NCBI GenBank assembly: GCA_937899145.1
Contig: CALBPW010000164.1
Span: 1-13,102 of the forward strand
DNA length: 13,102 bases
Source of the DNA: an uncultured Bacteroidota bacterium
Lineage (GTDB): Bacteria > Bacteroidota > Bacteroidia > Bacteroidales > SZUA-534
Reading direction: 5' to 3'
How positions within the stretch are numbered: position 1 is the first letter of the stretch; every line of letters begins with the position of its first letter. The position numbers were made by a program, and so were the translations under genes. Below, in pieces: positions 1 to 6,748 of this stretch. The notes beneath the pieces were generated by a model. The model made no database searches. It worked only from the letters and a program-made list of their open reading frames with translations, and was not told where the DNA came from.

Positions 1-50
1 GTTCGAGTTTGTCGAATTTGGCAGTCAACTAAAATCGACATCAACGATTA

Positions 51-88
51 AAAAGCGGATTTTGCAAAAGCATTTTCCGCTTTTTTTT
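51..88 (+). terminator. Rho-independent terminator of an unseen upstream gene
   Basis: A perfect 9-bp stem (AAAAGCGGA at 51-59, TCCGCTTTT at 76-84) is followed by a run of eight T at 81-88. The loop of about 16 bases contains a small palindrome, TTTGCAAA. The hairpin would end rightward transcripts entering from the left edge. In the first 50 bases the third frame closes with TAA at 30-32 and the first with TAA at 49-51. One of these is probably the tail of that upstream gene, but too little is visible to choose or to name it. Confidence 0.75.
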
Positions 89-144
89 ATGAGTAAACAA
101 ACGAAATTAGTACCAAAAAAGTCATCTACATAAAAATAAAATTC

Positions 145-152
145 TATTTTTG
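145..152 (+). promoter_or_regulatory. Bacteroidota-type -7 promoter box
   Basis: TATTTTTG matches the Bacteroidota -7 consensus TAnnTTTG exactly and lies 22 bases before the ATG at 175, which would give a short leader. No clear TTG/TTTG -33 element is seen 19-21 bases upstream, so this is a half-supported promoter. An AAGGA stretch lies just before the start codon, but its spacing is too short for a classical ribosome binding site. Confidence 0.4.
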
Positions 153-174
153 GAATATTCAAAAATAAAGGAAG

Positions 175-2175
175 ATGAAAGCACGTTTGACAATTTCAAA
201 TAAACTACTTATAGGTTTTGGTTCCTTATTATTAGTGGTGATCATAAATGGATTAGTAACCTATTCGACATCAAATGCAAACAGGAAACTCAACACTGAC
301 ATTATTAATATCTACAACCCGTCGATGACAAGTTTGCAAGAGTGTAAGGCAATGGTTAACAACTCGCAAATGCTTATCAAAAACTGGGTTTTTATTGAAG
401 TGGTATCAGATACTCCCGACAAAAAGAAATTGCAAAATATGCACGAAGTGCAATTTCCGAAACTGCAAAACGAACTTTTAACCATATCAAAATATTGGAC
501 TGAAGAAGAGCAAGCAATGCTAAATGTGATACTTACAGGCATTAGCGACACACTTTTCCGCGACCATAAAGAAATTATGCATGCACTACGCGAATTTTCT
601 GATTACGAAGACCTTATGGTAAAATGGGAAATAAACCCGATGGTGGAAGATGGTGGTCAAGTTATTGACGAAACAAACCGTTTGCTTGCTGAAATTGAAG
701 AACTTACTGAAATAATATCGAAAAAAACCGAAGATGCGAATATGGAAATGGCAGACTCGTTTGGCTGGTTTCAAAGTTTTGTTGTTTACTCTGTTATTGT
801 AATTGCTATAATAGTACTGATTGTCAGCTTAATAACAACACGCAGCATTGTTGTTCCTGTTTACAAACTAAAAGAATTCTTGTTATCAATGACAAAAGGC
901 ATTTTGCCAAAAGACAAACTTGTAACAAACAACGACGAAATTGGCGATATGGGCGACGCGTTGAACGGATTTATTGAATCGTTGAGACGAACATCGGAAT
1001 TTGCAGTAGAAATTGGCAACGGAAACTACAATGCTGATTATGAAGCTCTTGGCGAAGATGATATGCTTGGTAACGCATTGCTCGAAATGCGCAAAAACCT
1101 CCAAATGTCGGACGAAGCCAACAAAAAACGTCAGCACGAAGATGAAATTCGGAATTGGACCACAAAAGGTATTGCCGACTTTGGCGACATTTTGCGTCAC
1201 AATTCGGAAAATATGGATGTGCTATCGAGCAATGTTATGCGCCATTTGGTTGATTATCTTGGAGTCAATCAAGGCGCGATATACATCTTGAACGAGCAAG
1301 ACACCGAAAATCCATTCTTTGAAATGAAAAGCGCTGTGGCATACAATCGTGAGAAATATCTGAAAACAAACTTCGGTGTGACAGAAGGTCTGGTTGGCCG
1401 TTGCGCATTTGAGAAACTTCCTGTCTATCTGAAAGAAATACCTGAAGAATACATAAAATTGACATCTGGATTGGGAGGCGCGGAGCCAAACTATCTGCTA
1501 CTTGTTCCGTTAGTAATCAACGAGAAAGTGATGGGAGTTGTTGAAGTTGCTTCGTTCAACGAAATTCCTCAATATCAAATAGATTTCATGCAAACTCTTG
1601 GCGAAAATATTGCATCTACCATTTCAAATGTCCGGATTAGCGAACAAACAAACAAATTGCTGAACGAATCGAAAATGCGTGGAGAGGAATTGTCATCGCA
1701 AGAAGAGGAATTGCGCCAAAATATGGAAGAATTGCAAGCGACACAAGAAGAATCAATTCGTCGCGAAAGCGAGATGAGGCTTGCAACGGATGCCATCAAC
1801 AATACTTTAGGCACTTTGGATATTGATGTAAACGGAACTATTACAGCAGTTAACAGTATGATGCTGAAACTTTCGCACGTTGATGCCAACGAGTTTGTTG
1901 GAAAACGCTTTGTTGACATTTATGTGCCCGACGAAAGTGCCAAAGAAAAATTTGAAGAGGCTTGGAGTCGGGTTTTACAAGGCGAGAATTATAGTTACGA
2001 ATATGTAACATACTTCCAAGATATTGAAATGAGTTTTGTTCACTCGCTAACGCCATATATTAATCAATCGGGTACGGTTGAGCGCGTATTCGACCTTGTG
2101 GTTAACACAACCGGTCAGAAAGAAGTTATGGCAAAAATTGCCGAACTTGGAGCTATGTACAATGCTCAAAAATAA
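175..2175 (+). CDS. Membrane receptor with HAMP, GAF and PAS domains, no output domain
   Basis: This 666-residue protein has a membrane helix at about residues 10-31, an extracytoplasmic helical region of about 170 residues (resembling four-helix-bundle chemoreceptor sensors), and a second helix at about 202-224. These are followed by a HAMP linker (about 222-275), a GAF domain (about 336-485), a Glu/Gln-rich coiled coil (about 486-535, with the repeated pattern EELSSQEEELRQ / MEELQATQEE) and a PAS domain (about 535-650). The chain ends shortly after the PAS domain. I see no histidine-kinase H-box, GGDEF, EAL, phosphatase or MCP signalling hairpin. It therefore senses something at the membrane or in the cytoplasm but must pass the signal to a partner. 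Such linker-rich GAF/PAS proteins are common in Bacteroidota. It is monocistronic: a -7 box precedes it and a strong terminator follows. The ligand is unknown. Confidence 0.8.
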   Translation: MKARLTISNKLLIGFGSLLLVVIINGLVTYSTSNANRKLNTDIINIYNPSMTSLQECKAMVNNSQMLIKNWVFIEVVSDTPDKKKLQNMHEVQFPKLQNELLTISKYWTEEEQAMLNVILTGISDTLFRDHKEIMHALREFSDYEDLMVKWEINPMVEDGGQVIDETNRLLAEIEELTEIISKKTEDANMEMADSFGWFQSFVVYSVIVIAIIVLIVSLITTRSIVVPVYKLKEFLLSMTKGILPKDKLVTNNDEIGDMGDALNGFIESLRRTSEFAVEIGNGNYNADYEALGEDDMLGNALLEMRKNLQMSDEANKKRQHEDEIRNWTTKGIADFGDILRHNSENMDVLSSNVMRHLVDYLGVNQGAIYILNEQDTENPFFEMKSAVAYNREKYLKTNFGVTEGLVGRCAFEKLPVYLKEIPEEYIKLTSGLGGAEPNYLLLVPLVINEKVMGVVEVASFNEIPQYQIDFMQTLGENIASTISNVRISEQTNKLLNESKMRGEELSSQEEELRQNMEELQATQEESIRRESEMRLATDAINNTLGTLDIDVNGTITAVNSMMLKLSHVDANEFVGKRFVDIYVPDESAKEKFEEAWSRVLQGENYSYEYVTYFQDIEMSFVHSLTPYINQSGTVERVFDLVVNTTGQKEVMAKIAELGAMYNAQK

Positions 2176-2198
2176 ACAAACAATTGTTTTTACTCATT

Positions 2199-2239
2199 TT
2201 GGTGATTTGATAAATTGATTATCAACTCACCAATTTTTT
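2199..2239 (+). terminator. Rho-independent terminator after the HAMP-GAF-PAS receptor
   Basis: The 15-base arms 2199-2213 and 2219-2233 pair with one mismatch (2206 against 2226) around a 5-base loop, ATTGA, and are followed by six T at 2234-2239. The hairpin begins 23 bases after the receptor's stop codon. It separates the receptor from the small membrane gene pair downstream. Confidence 0.85.
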
Positions 2240-2292
2240 ATTTCGTAACATCAAGGCGGAGATAAAGATAACCGACTGACAATCAGTGTTTT

Positions 2293-2583
2293 ATGCCATT
2301 CATAATCAAATACGGCTTTGATATTCCGTGTTTCTACAAAAAGTATTTAGGTATTGAGTGCCCGTGGTGCGGTTGCCAACGGGCTATTAAACTTTTATTA
2401 GATGGCAAAATATTGGATAGTTTTTTAATGTTTCCAGCACTTATTCCGCTGATTATCATGTTTATAGTGCTTGCTATACACATTTTTTTCAAAATAAAGA
2501 ATGGTAACAGAATTTTGGTGTCACTTTTTGTTTTAAATGTCGTCATTATAATAGTTAATTATTTGGTTAAACTAATTTTATAA
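2293..2583 (+). CDS. DUF2752 family small membrane protein
   Basis: This 96-residue protein has the signature of DUF2752: an N-terminal segment with PCFYKKYLGIECPWCGCQRA (residues 12-31), in which C23-P-x-C26-G-x-x-R-A matches the family's CPxCGxTRA core. Two hydrophobic helices follow (about 47-67 and 74-94). The first helix often seen before the motif in longer members is missing, so this is a short version. The function of the family is not known; the paired cysteines invite a metal or disulfide role, but that is inference. The start at 2293 is the only ATG after the in-frame stop at 2269-2271. The next gene begins 2 bases after its stop, so the two are almost certainly co-transcribed. Confidence 0.8.
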   Translation: MPFIIKYGFDIPCFYKKYLGIECPWCGCQRAIKLLLDGKILDSFLMFPALIPLIIMFIVLAIHIFFKIKNGNRILVSLFVLNVVIIIVNYLVKLIL

Positions 2584-2585
2584 TT

Positions 2586-2936
2586 ATGATGGAAAATAAT
2601 GATATTCAGATTATTGCACCAAAAGAGCAATTAAAAAATTCGAGTGCGGTGCTAATAATGGGAATAGCAAGTATTGTGTGTATTTGCTGCGGACCGATGA
2701 CGATTGCAGGCATTGTTTTGGGTATTTTAGCTATAGTGCTTGGCTCAAAATCTTTGAAAATGTATCGAGAAAATCCCGATTTGTACACAGAGGCATCGAT
2801 GAAAAACGCAAAAGCAGGACGCGTGTGTGGTATAATTGGTGTGAGTATGAGCGTAATATGGGCTATAATTGCACTTGCAATTTGTGGAAGCATATTTATT
2901 GGAGTAATGATGGAGTCAATTTTAGAAAATATGTAA
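2586..2936 (+). CDS. DUF4190-like 'CCC motif' small membrane protein
   Basis: This 116-residue protein has a short polar N-terminus, a long hydrophobic hairpin-like segment (about 20-53) containing V-C32-I-C34-C35-G, then a basic/tyrosine region (KSLKMYRENPDLY, 55-67) and a second hydrophobic segment (about 80-108). The layout resembles the Bacteroidota 'CCC motif membrane protein' group, in which a cluster of three cysteines lies in the first membrane segment and is followed by KSLKxYxxNPxxY. Here the motif is CICC rather than CCC. Proteins of this type are often encoded beside DUF2752 genes, as here. The start overlaps a second ATG at 2589; either may be used. The biochemical role is unknown. 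A bidirectional terminator begins about 50 bases downstream. Confidence 0.7.
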   Translation: MMENNDIQIIAPKEQLKNSSAVLIMGIASIVCICCGPMTIAGIVLGILAIVLGSKSLKMYRENPDLYTEASMKNAKAGRVCGIIGVSMSVIWAIIALAICGSIFIGVMMESILENM

Positions 2937-2984
2937 CACATTGATAATCATCACTTACTCAACTTCCACGCTTATCTTTTTAAC

Positions 2985-3021
2985 AAAAAAAATCCGTTGC
3001 TGTGTAACAACGGATTTTTTT
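2985..3021. terminator. Bidirectional terminator between converging operons
   Basis: The arms ATCCGTTG (2992-2999) and CAACGGAT (3008-3015) form an 8-bp stem with an 8-base loop. It is flanked by an A-run (2985-2991) and a T-run (3016-3021) that can extend the pairing. The T-run serves the rightward small membrane gene pair. The A-run reads as U on the other strand and serves the leftward sugar operon ending at 3038. Confidence 0.85.
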
Positions 3022-3037
3022 ATTAAGTACAATTTTG

Positions 3038-4054
3038 TTAAAAATGTTTAGACAAATACCATTCTATGGTTTTCAGAATACCGCTCTCAAAATTCTCATC
3101 AGCACGCCAGCCGAGTTCATTTTCAATTTTAGCAGCATCAATAGCATAGCGGCGGTCATGGCCTGCACGGTCTTTAACAAAGGTTACTTGCTCTTTGTAC
3201 GATTTGCCGTCGGGACGCGGGCGTTGGTCGTCAAGAATGGCGCAAATAACATCAACTATCTGCAGATTGGTACGCTCATTACGTCCGCCAATGTTGTAAG
3301 TTTCGCCGGCTTTGCCGCGGTGGTATATTAAGTCAATGCCAGCACAATGGTCAATTACATACAACCAATCGCGTATATTCTTGCCATCGCCATAAATAGG
3401 AATATTTTCGCCAGCCAAAGCTTTGCGAATAATTGTTGGAATCAGTTTTTCGCTGTGTTGCTTTGGCCCATAATTGTTTGAACAATTGCTGGTGGTTACA
3501 TTCATTCCGTAGGTGTGATGATAGGCGCGGACTATGAGGTCGGAACTGGCTTTGGCAGCCGAGTAAGGACTATTTGGAGCGTATGGTGTTGTTTCGGTAA
3601 AAAATCCTGTTTCACCAAGAGTGCCGTAAACTTCATCGGTTGATATGTGATGAAAACGACATCCTTGGTATTCCTTCTTATAGTTAAATGGCGATTCCAT
3701 CCAATATTTTCGCGCCACATCAAGCAGTGTAAATGTGCCGTTAATGTTTGTTTTGACAAAAATTTCAGGTCCGTTTATCGAGTTATCGACGTGCGACTCA
3801 GCGGCAAAGTGAATCACACCGCGAATGTCGTACTGACGAAACAGATATTCAACAAGTTCGCGATTGCAAATATCGCCTTGAACAAATGTATAACGATCGG
3901 AATCTTCAACTTCCGATAAGTTTGACAGATTGCCCGCGTATGTTAGTTTGTCAAGGTTAATTATGTGATATTCAGAATGTTTTTCGATAAAATATGGAAT
4001 GAAATTTGAGCCGATGAAACCGGCTCCACCTGTTACTAAAATTGATTCGCTCAT
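3038..4054 (-). CDS. rfbB: dTDP-glucose 4,6-dehydratase (RfbB/RmlB)
   Basis: This enzyme of the short-chain dehydrogenase/reductase family converts dTDP-glucose to dTDP-4-keto-6-deoxyglucose using bound NAD+. With the start at 4054 it is 338 residues. Visible features are the Rossmann motif TGGAGFIG (8-15), HFAAESHVDNS (82-92), the catalytic triplet T139-D140-E141 in STDEVYG, and the Y164-S-A-A-K168 pair. An in-frame ATG at 4093 would add 13 residues and overlap rfbC. The ATG at 4054 is preferred because family members start a few residues before ILVTGGAGFIG and because it leaves a 1-base gap to the rfbC stop, suggesting coupled translation. It is the last gene of the cluster, followed by the bidirectional terminator. 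It looks intact. Confidence 0.96.
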   Translation of the reverse strand: MSESILVTGGAGFIGSNFIPYFIEKHSEYHIINLDKLTYAGNLSNLSEVEDSDRYTFVQGDICNRELVEYLFRQYDIRGVIHFAAESHVDNSINGPEIFVKTNINGTFTLLDVARKYWMESPFNYKKEYQGCRFHHISTDEVYGTLGETGFFTETTPYAPNSPYSAAKASSDLIVRAYHHTYGMNVTTSNCSNNYGPKQHSEKLIPTIIRKALAGENIPIYGDGKNIRDWLYVIDHCAGIDLIYHRGKAGETYNIGGRNERTNLQIVDVICAILDDQRPRPDGKSYKEQVTFVKDRAGHDRRYAIDAAKIENELGWRADENFESGILKTIEWYLSKHF

Positions 4055-4055
4055 A

Positions 4056-4622
4056 TTAATACAATTTATCTGTAAAGTTAAATAAATCAGCATTTTTCAG
4101 ATTGGCCGCAGCCAAATCTTTATCTGACAAATTTAGTTTAAAATTAGTTTTCGGCCATTGAATATTCAAGTCCGGGTCATCGAACCGGATGCCTCGCTCG
4201 CTGGCTTTATTGTAGTAATTATCACATTTATAAACGAATGTTGCGTGTTCGCTTAAAACCAGAAAACCATGAGCAAAGCCACGAGGAATAAAAAATTGAC
4301 GCTTATTTTCGGCACTTAATATTACTCCGGCATATTTACCAAAAGTGGGTGAACCTTTGCGAATATCAACTGCGACATCGTAAACTTCGCCTTCAATTAC
4401 GCGCACAAGTTTCGATTGTGAGTATGGGTGCAGTTGGTAATGCAAACCGCGCAAAACACCGCCTGTCGACGATGATTCGTTATCTTGAATAAAGCGTGTA
4501 TTGCAGACATTTTCAATAAATTGATTTTCGCGAAAGGTTTCGCAAAAATAACCTCGATTGTCGCCAAAAATTTGTGGTTCCAATATTACAACTCCGGGGA
4601 TTTCTGTTTTTATAAAGTTCAT
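4056..4622 (-). CDS. rfbC: dTDP-4-dehydrorhamnose 3,5-epimerase (RfbC/RmlC)
   Basis: This 188-residue cupin epimerises carbons 3 and 5 of dTDP-4-keto-6-deoxyglucose to give the L-rhamnose precursor. It shows FGDNRGYFCETF (19-30), the catalytic base H61 in GVLRGLHYQ, K71 and R74 after it, the cupin segment FFIPRGFAHGFLVLSE (110-125) and the active-site tyrosine Y131, followed by a C-terminal LSDKD segment (165-169). Length and motifs are normal for the family. It lies 23 bases after rfbA and 1 base before rfbB. Its natural successor in the pathway, RmlD (dTDP-4-dehydrorhamnose reductase), is not in the window. Confidence 0.96.
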   Translation of the reverse strand: MNFIKTEIPGVVILEPQIFGDNRGYFCETFRENQFIENVCNTRFIQDNESSSTGGVLRGLHYQLHPYSQSKLVRVIEGEVYDVAVDIRKGSPTFGKYAGVILSAENKRQFFIPRGFAHGFLVLSEHATFVYKCDNYYNKASERGIRFDDPDLNIQWPKTNFKLNLSDKDLAAANLKNADLFNFTDKLY

Positions 4623-4645
4623 TATATTTTATTGTTAATCAATCG

Positions 4646-5527
4646 CTAAATTTTGTTATCAACTAATTTCATCAAATATTGCCCGTAATCGTTTTTCATA
4701 AGAGGTTTGGCAAGACAGGCGAGTTGTTCACGGTTAATAAATCCACGTTTATAAGCAATTTCTTCGGGGCAACTAACCATCAAACCTGTACGTTTTTGCA
4801 GGGTTTCAACAAAATTGCTGGCTTCAATTAAGCTGCTGTAAGTTCCTGTATCGAGCCAAGCAAAGCCACGCCCCATAATTTCAACTTGCAAATCGCCTTT
4901 ATTCAGATATTGTTGATTTACAGTGGTTATTTCGAGTTCGCCGCGTGCCGATGGTTTTATATTTTTGGCTATTCCGACTACGCTATTTGGATAGAAATAG
5001 AGCCCTACAACTGCATAATTCGATTTTGGATTTTGTGGTTTTTCTTCAATCGAAATCACTTTTCCTGTCGCATCAAATTCAGCCACACCATAACGTTCCG
5101 GGTCGTTTACATAATAGCCAAAAACGGTGGCTTTGTTGTCTTTTTCAACAAAACGGCGAGCCTCGGCAAGTTGATTTGGCAAGCCGTGCCCGTAAAATAT
5201 ATTGTCGCCAAGAACAAGGCAGACGGAATCAGAGCCGATGAATTTTTCACCTATTATAAATGCTTGCGCCAATCCGTCGGGCGATGGCTGCTCGGCATAT
5301 TCAAGGTTCAAGCCCCAACTATTGCCACTGCCAAGCAAGCGTTTAAATCCGGGCAAATCGTGTGGCGTAGATATTATCAAAATATCTTTTATACCAGCCA
5401 ACATCAACACCGATAACGGATAGTAAATCATTGGCTTGTCGTAAATCGGCAACAATTGCTTTGATACGCCTTTTGTTATTGGAAACAAGCGTGTGCCGCT
5501 GCCTCCTGCAAGAATTATTCCTTTCAT
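4646..5527 (-). CDS. rfbA: Glucose-1-phosphate thymidylyltransferase (RfbA/RmlA)
   Basis: This enzyme makes dTDP-glucose from glucose-1-phosphate and dTTP, the first step of the dTDP-sugar pathway. At 293 residues it has the usual length. The N-terminus carries the nucleotide-binding signature GGSGTRL (8-14), with [18 protein letters not shown] (22-39) after it. [12 protein letters not shown], the [19 protein letters not shown] region and the C-terminal KNDYGQYL are also typical. It starts 120 bases after the wlbA-like gene; I find no terminator or clear TAnnTTTG box in that gap, so read-through from wlbA is likely but not shown. Two copies of TTATGGTG at 5540-5547 and 5553-5560 lie just ahead of its start. 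Confidence 0.96.
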   Translation of the reverse strand: MKGIILAGGSGTRLFPITKGVSKQLLPIYDKPMIYYPLSVLMLAGIKDILIISTPHDLPGFKRLLGSGNSWGLNLEYAEQPSPDGLAQAFIIGEKFIGSDSVCLVLGDNIFYGHGLPNQLAEARRFVEKDNKATVFGYYVNDPERYGVAEFDATGKVISIEEKPQNPKSNYAVVGLYFYPNSVVGIAKNIKPSARGELEITTVNQQYLNKGDLQVEIMGRGFAWLDTGTYSSLIEASNFVETLQKRTGLMVSCPEEIAYKRGFINREQLACLAKPLMKNDYGQYLMKLVDNKI

Positions 5528-5647
5528 TTGAATTTCTATTTATGGTGATTTTTTATGGTGGATTGGCGAATCGTATAATCAGTGAAATATTTGTCAATCA
5601 TTCGATTAATCAATTCGGCGATTAGCCGTTTCAACATTTATCAGCAT

Positions 5648-6598
5648 TTAACATCTTTTCCTTTTTAGCAGATCGGGGTGGAAATCGCCGATCAATCCAA
5701 CTGGTGCGGCATTTCGGATTTGATGAGCGATTTCGATAGATGTTAAAGCGTCATCAAGCCCGAAGCCTTTGCCTGACAATATGTTTCGGTATGTTTCGGT
5801 ATGCAGTTCGGTAAAGCCTTCACTAAACTCAAGTTCTTCGCCATCAATTAAGATGGTGCGGAAAGTGCGTTTACCGGTGGCTTTTACCTCGTCGGGGATG
5901 TCGTTGTAGTCGATGCTCAAAAACCAGCGGACACGGGCATTTTTTAGACGCAAAAAGCCGGCCGCATGATAGGCGTCTCGCTCATGCACAATATTTTCTT
6001 GTACCGGCCCGAATATCCAAGCCAGCATATCGAAAAAGTGGATACCGATATTTGTCGCTACCCCGCCCGATTTGCTCACGTCGCCTTTCCACGAATAATG
6101 ATACCACTTTCCGCGACTTGTAAAGTACCGCAAATCAATATCATACACTTTATTTGGGTCGCCAGCATCTATCTTCTTTTTTAGTTCGACTATTGATTTA
6201 TGCAGACGCAATTGAAGCACGTTGTAAACCTTTTTTCCTGTTTCCCTTTCGTAATCTTTCAGTGCTTCAATATTCCACGGATTAAGTACAAGTGGTTTTT
6301 CGCAAATGGCATCAGCTCCTTGACGTAATGCGAACCGGATGTGCGAGTCGTGCAAATAGTTTGGTGTACAGATACTTACGTAATCGATTGGAGTGCCTTC
6401 ACGTTTCAATTTATATATATGGCGATCGAATCGTTCAAATTCTGTAAAAAAATCAGCTTCAGGGAAATAACTATCCATAATGCCAACGCTATCGAATTTA
6501 TCAAGGGCGGCAACTAAGTTGTTATCAGTCTCTTTTATCGCCTTCAAGTGGCGCACGGCAATGTATCCTGCCGCACCAATTAATGCAAAATTTTTCAT
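5648..6598 (-). CDS. wlbA: WlbA/WbpB-type UDP-N-acetylglucosaminuronate 3-dehydrogenase (Gfo/Idh/MocA family)
   Basis: This 316-residue NAD(H)-dependent sugar oxidoreductase has a Rossmann N-terminus (GAAGYIAVRH, 8-17), the catalytic E100-K101-P102 motif and the family's GGVATNIGIHFFD segment (178-190, with H187). Runs such as DSYFPEADFFTEFERFDRH, DYVSICTPNYLHD and CEKPLVLNPWNI closely match the WlbA (Bordetella) / WbpB (Pseudomonas) group as I know it. That group oxidises C3 of UDP-GlcNAcA on the way to 2,3-diacetamido-2,3-dideoxy uronic acids of surface polysaccharides. The normal partners (WbpA, aminotransferase WbpE, acetyltransferase WbpD, epimerase WbpI) are not in the window. It has its own promoter and is the first gene of the sugar cluster. 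The subfamily call is by sequence resemblance; substrate is inferred. Confidence 0.85.
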   Translation of the reverse strand: MKNFALIGAAGYIAVRHLKAIKETDNNLVAALDKFDSVGIMDSYFPEADFFTEFERFDRHIYKLKREGTPIDYVSICTPNYLHDSHIRFALRQGADAICEKPLVLNPWNIEALKDYERETGKKVYNVLQLRLHKSIVELKKKIDAGDPNKVYDIDLRYFTSRGKWYHYSWKGDVSKSGGVATNIGIHFFDMLAWIFGPVQENIVHERDAYHAAGFLRLKNARVRWFLSIDYNDIPDEVKATGKRTFRTILIDGEELEFSEGFTELHTETYRNILSGKGFGLDDALTSIEIAHQIRNAAPVGLIGDFHPDLLKRKRC

Positions 6599-6620
6599 TT
6601 TGTCACATTCTTTTAAACGG

Positions 6621-6651
6621 CAAATTTATTGTTTATCGGCAATAGACCAAT
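6621..6651 (-). promoter_or_regulatory. Bacteroidota-type promoter of the sugar cluster
   Basis: On the minus strand ATTG (6648-6651) is followed, after 19 bases, by TAAATTTG (6621-6628). This fits the Bacteroidota pattern (T)TTG-N19-21-TAnnTTTG, with a perfect -7 box. It would start transcription roughly 15 bases before the wlbA ATG at 6598 and makes the sugar cluster at least partly independent of the upstream kinase gene. Confidence 0.65.
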
Positions 6652-6748
6652 TTTTAGCACAAATATTTGGGATTTTTTATCTTCATTTTAAGTCTATCCT
6701 TTAGCAAAAAAAAATTGCGGATAAAATGATTTGATAATCATCAAAAAA

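Noticed and set aside
2275..2287. Small hairpin ACTGA-CAA-TCAGT just before the DUF2752 start
   Set aside because: The stem has only 5 bp with a 3-base loop; it is too weak to call a regulatory structure.
3035..3331. Open frame of 98 codons on the plus strand
   Set aside because: It is antisense to the 3' end of rfbB and is a by-product of that gene's codon use.
4886..5416. Open frame of 176 codons on the plus strand
   Set aside because: It lies wholly antisense to rfbA, whose protein matches its family throughout; the antisense product has no recognisable motif.
5540..5560. Direct repeat TTATGGTG, two copies 13 bases apart, before rfbA
   Set aside because: It could be an operator, but two 8-base copies in AT-rich DNA are easily accidental and no regulator site of this form is known to me.
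6726..6741. Possible terminator of the histidine kinase gene (ATGATT-TGAT-AATCAT)
   Set aside because: The stem is 6 AT-rich pairs and the T-run on the minus strand begins about 11 bases later, so it does not meet the usual terminator pattern.
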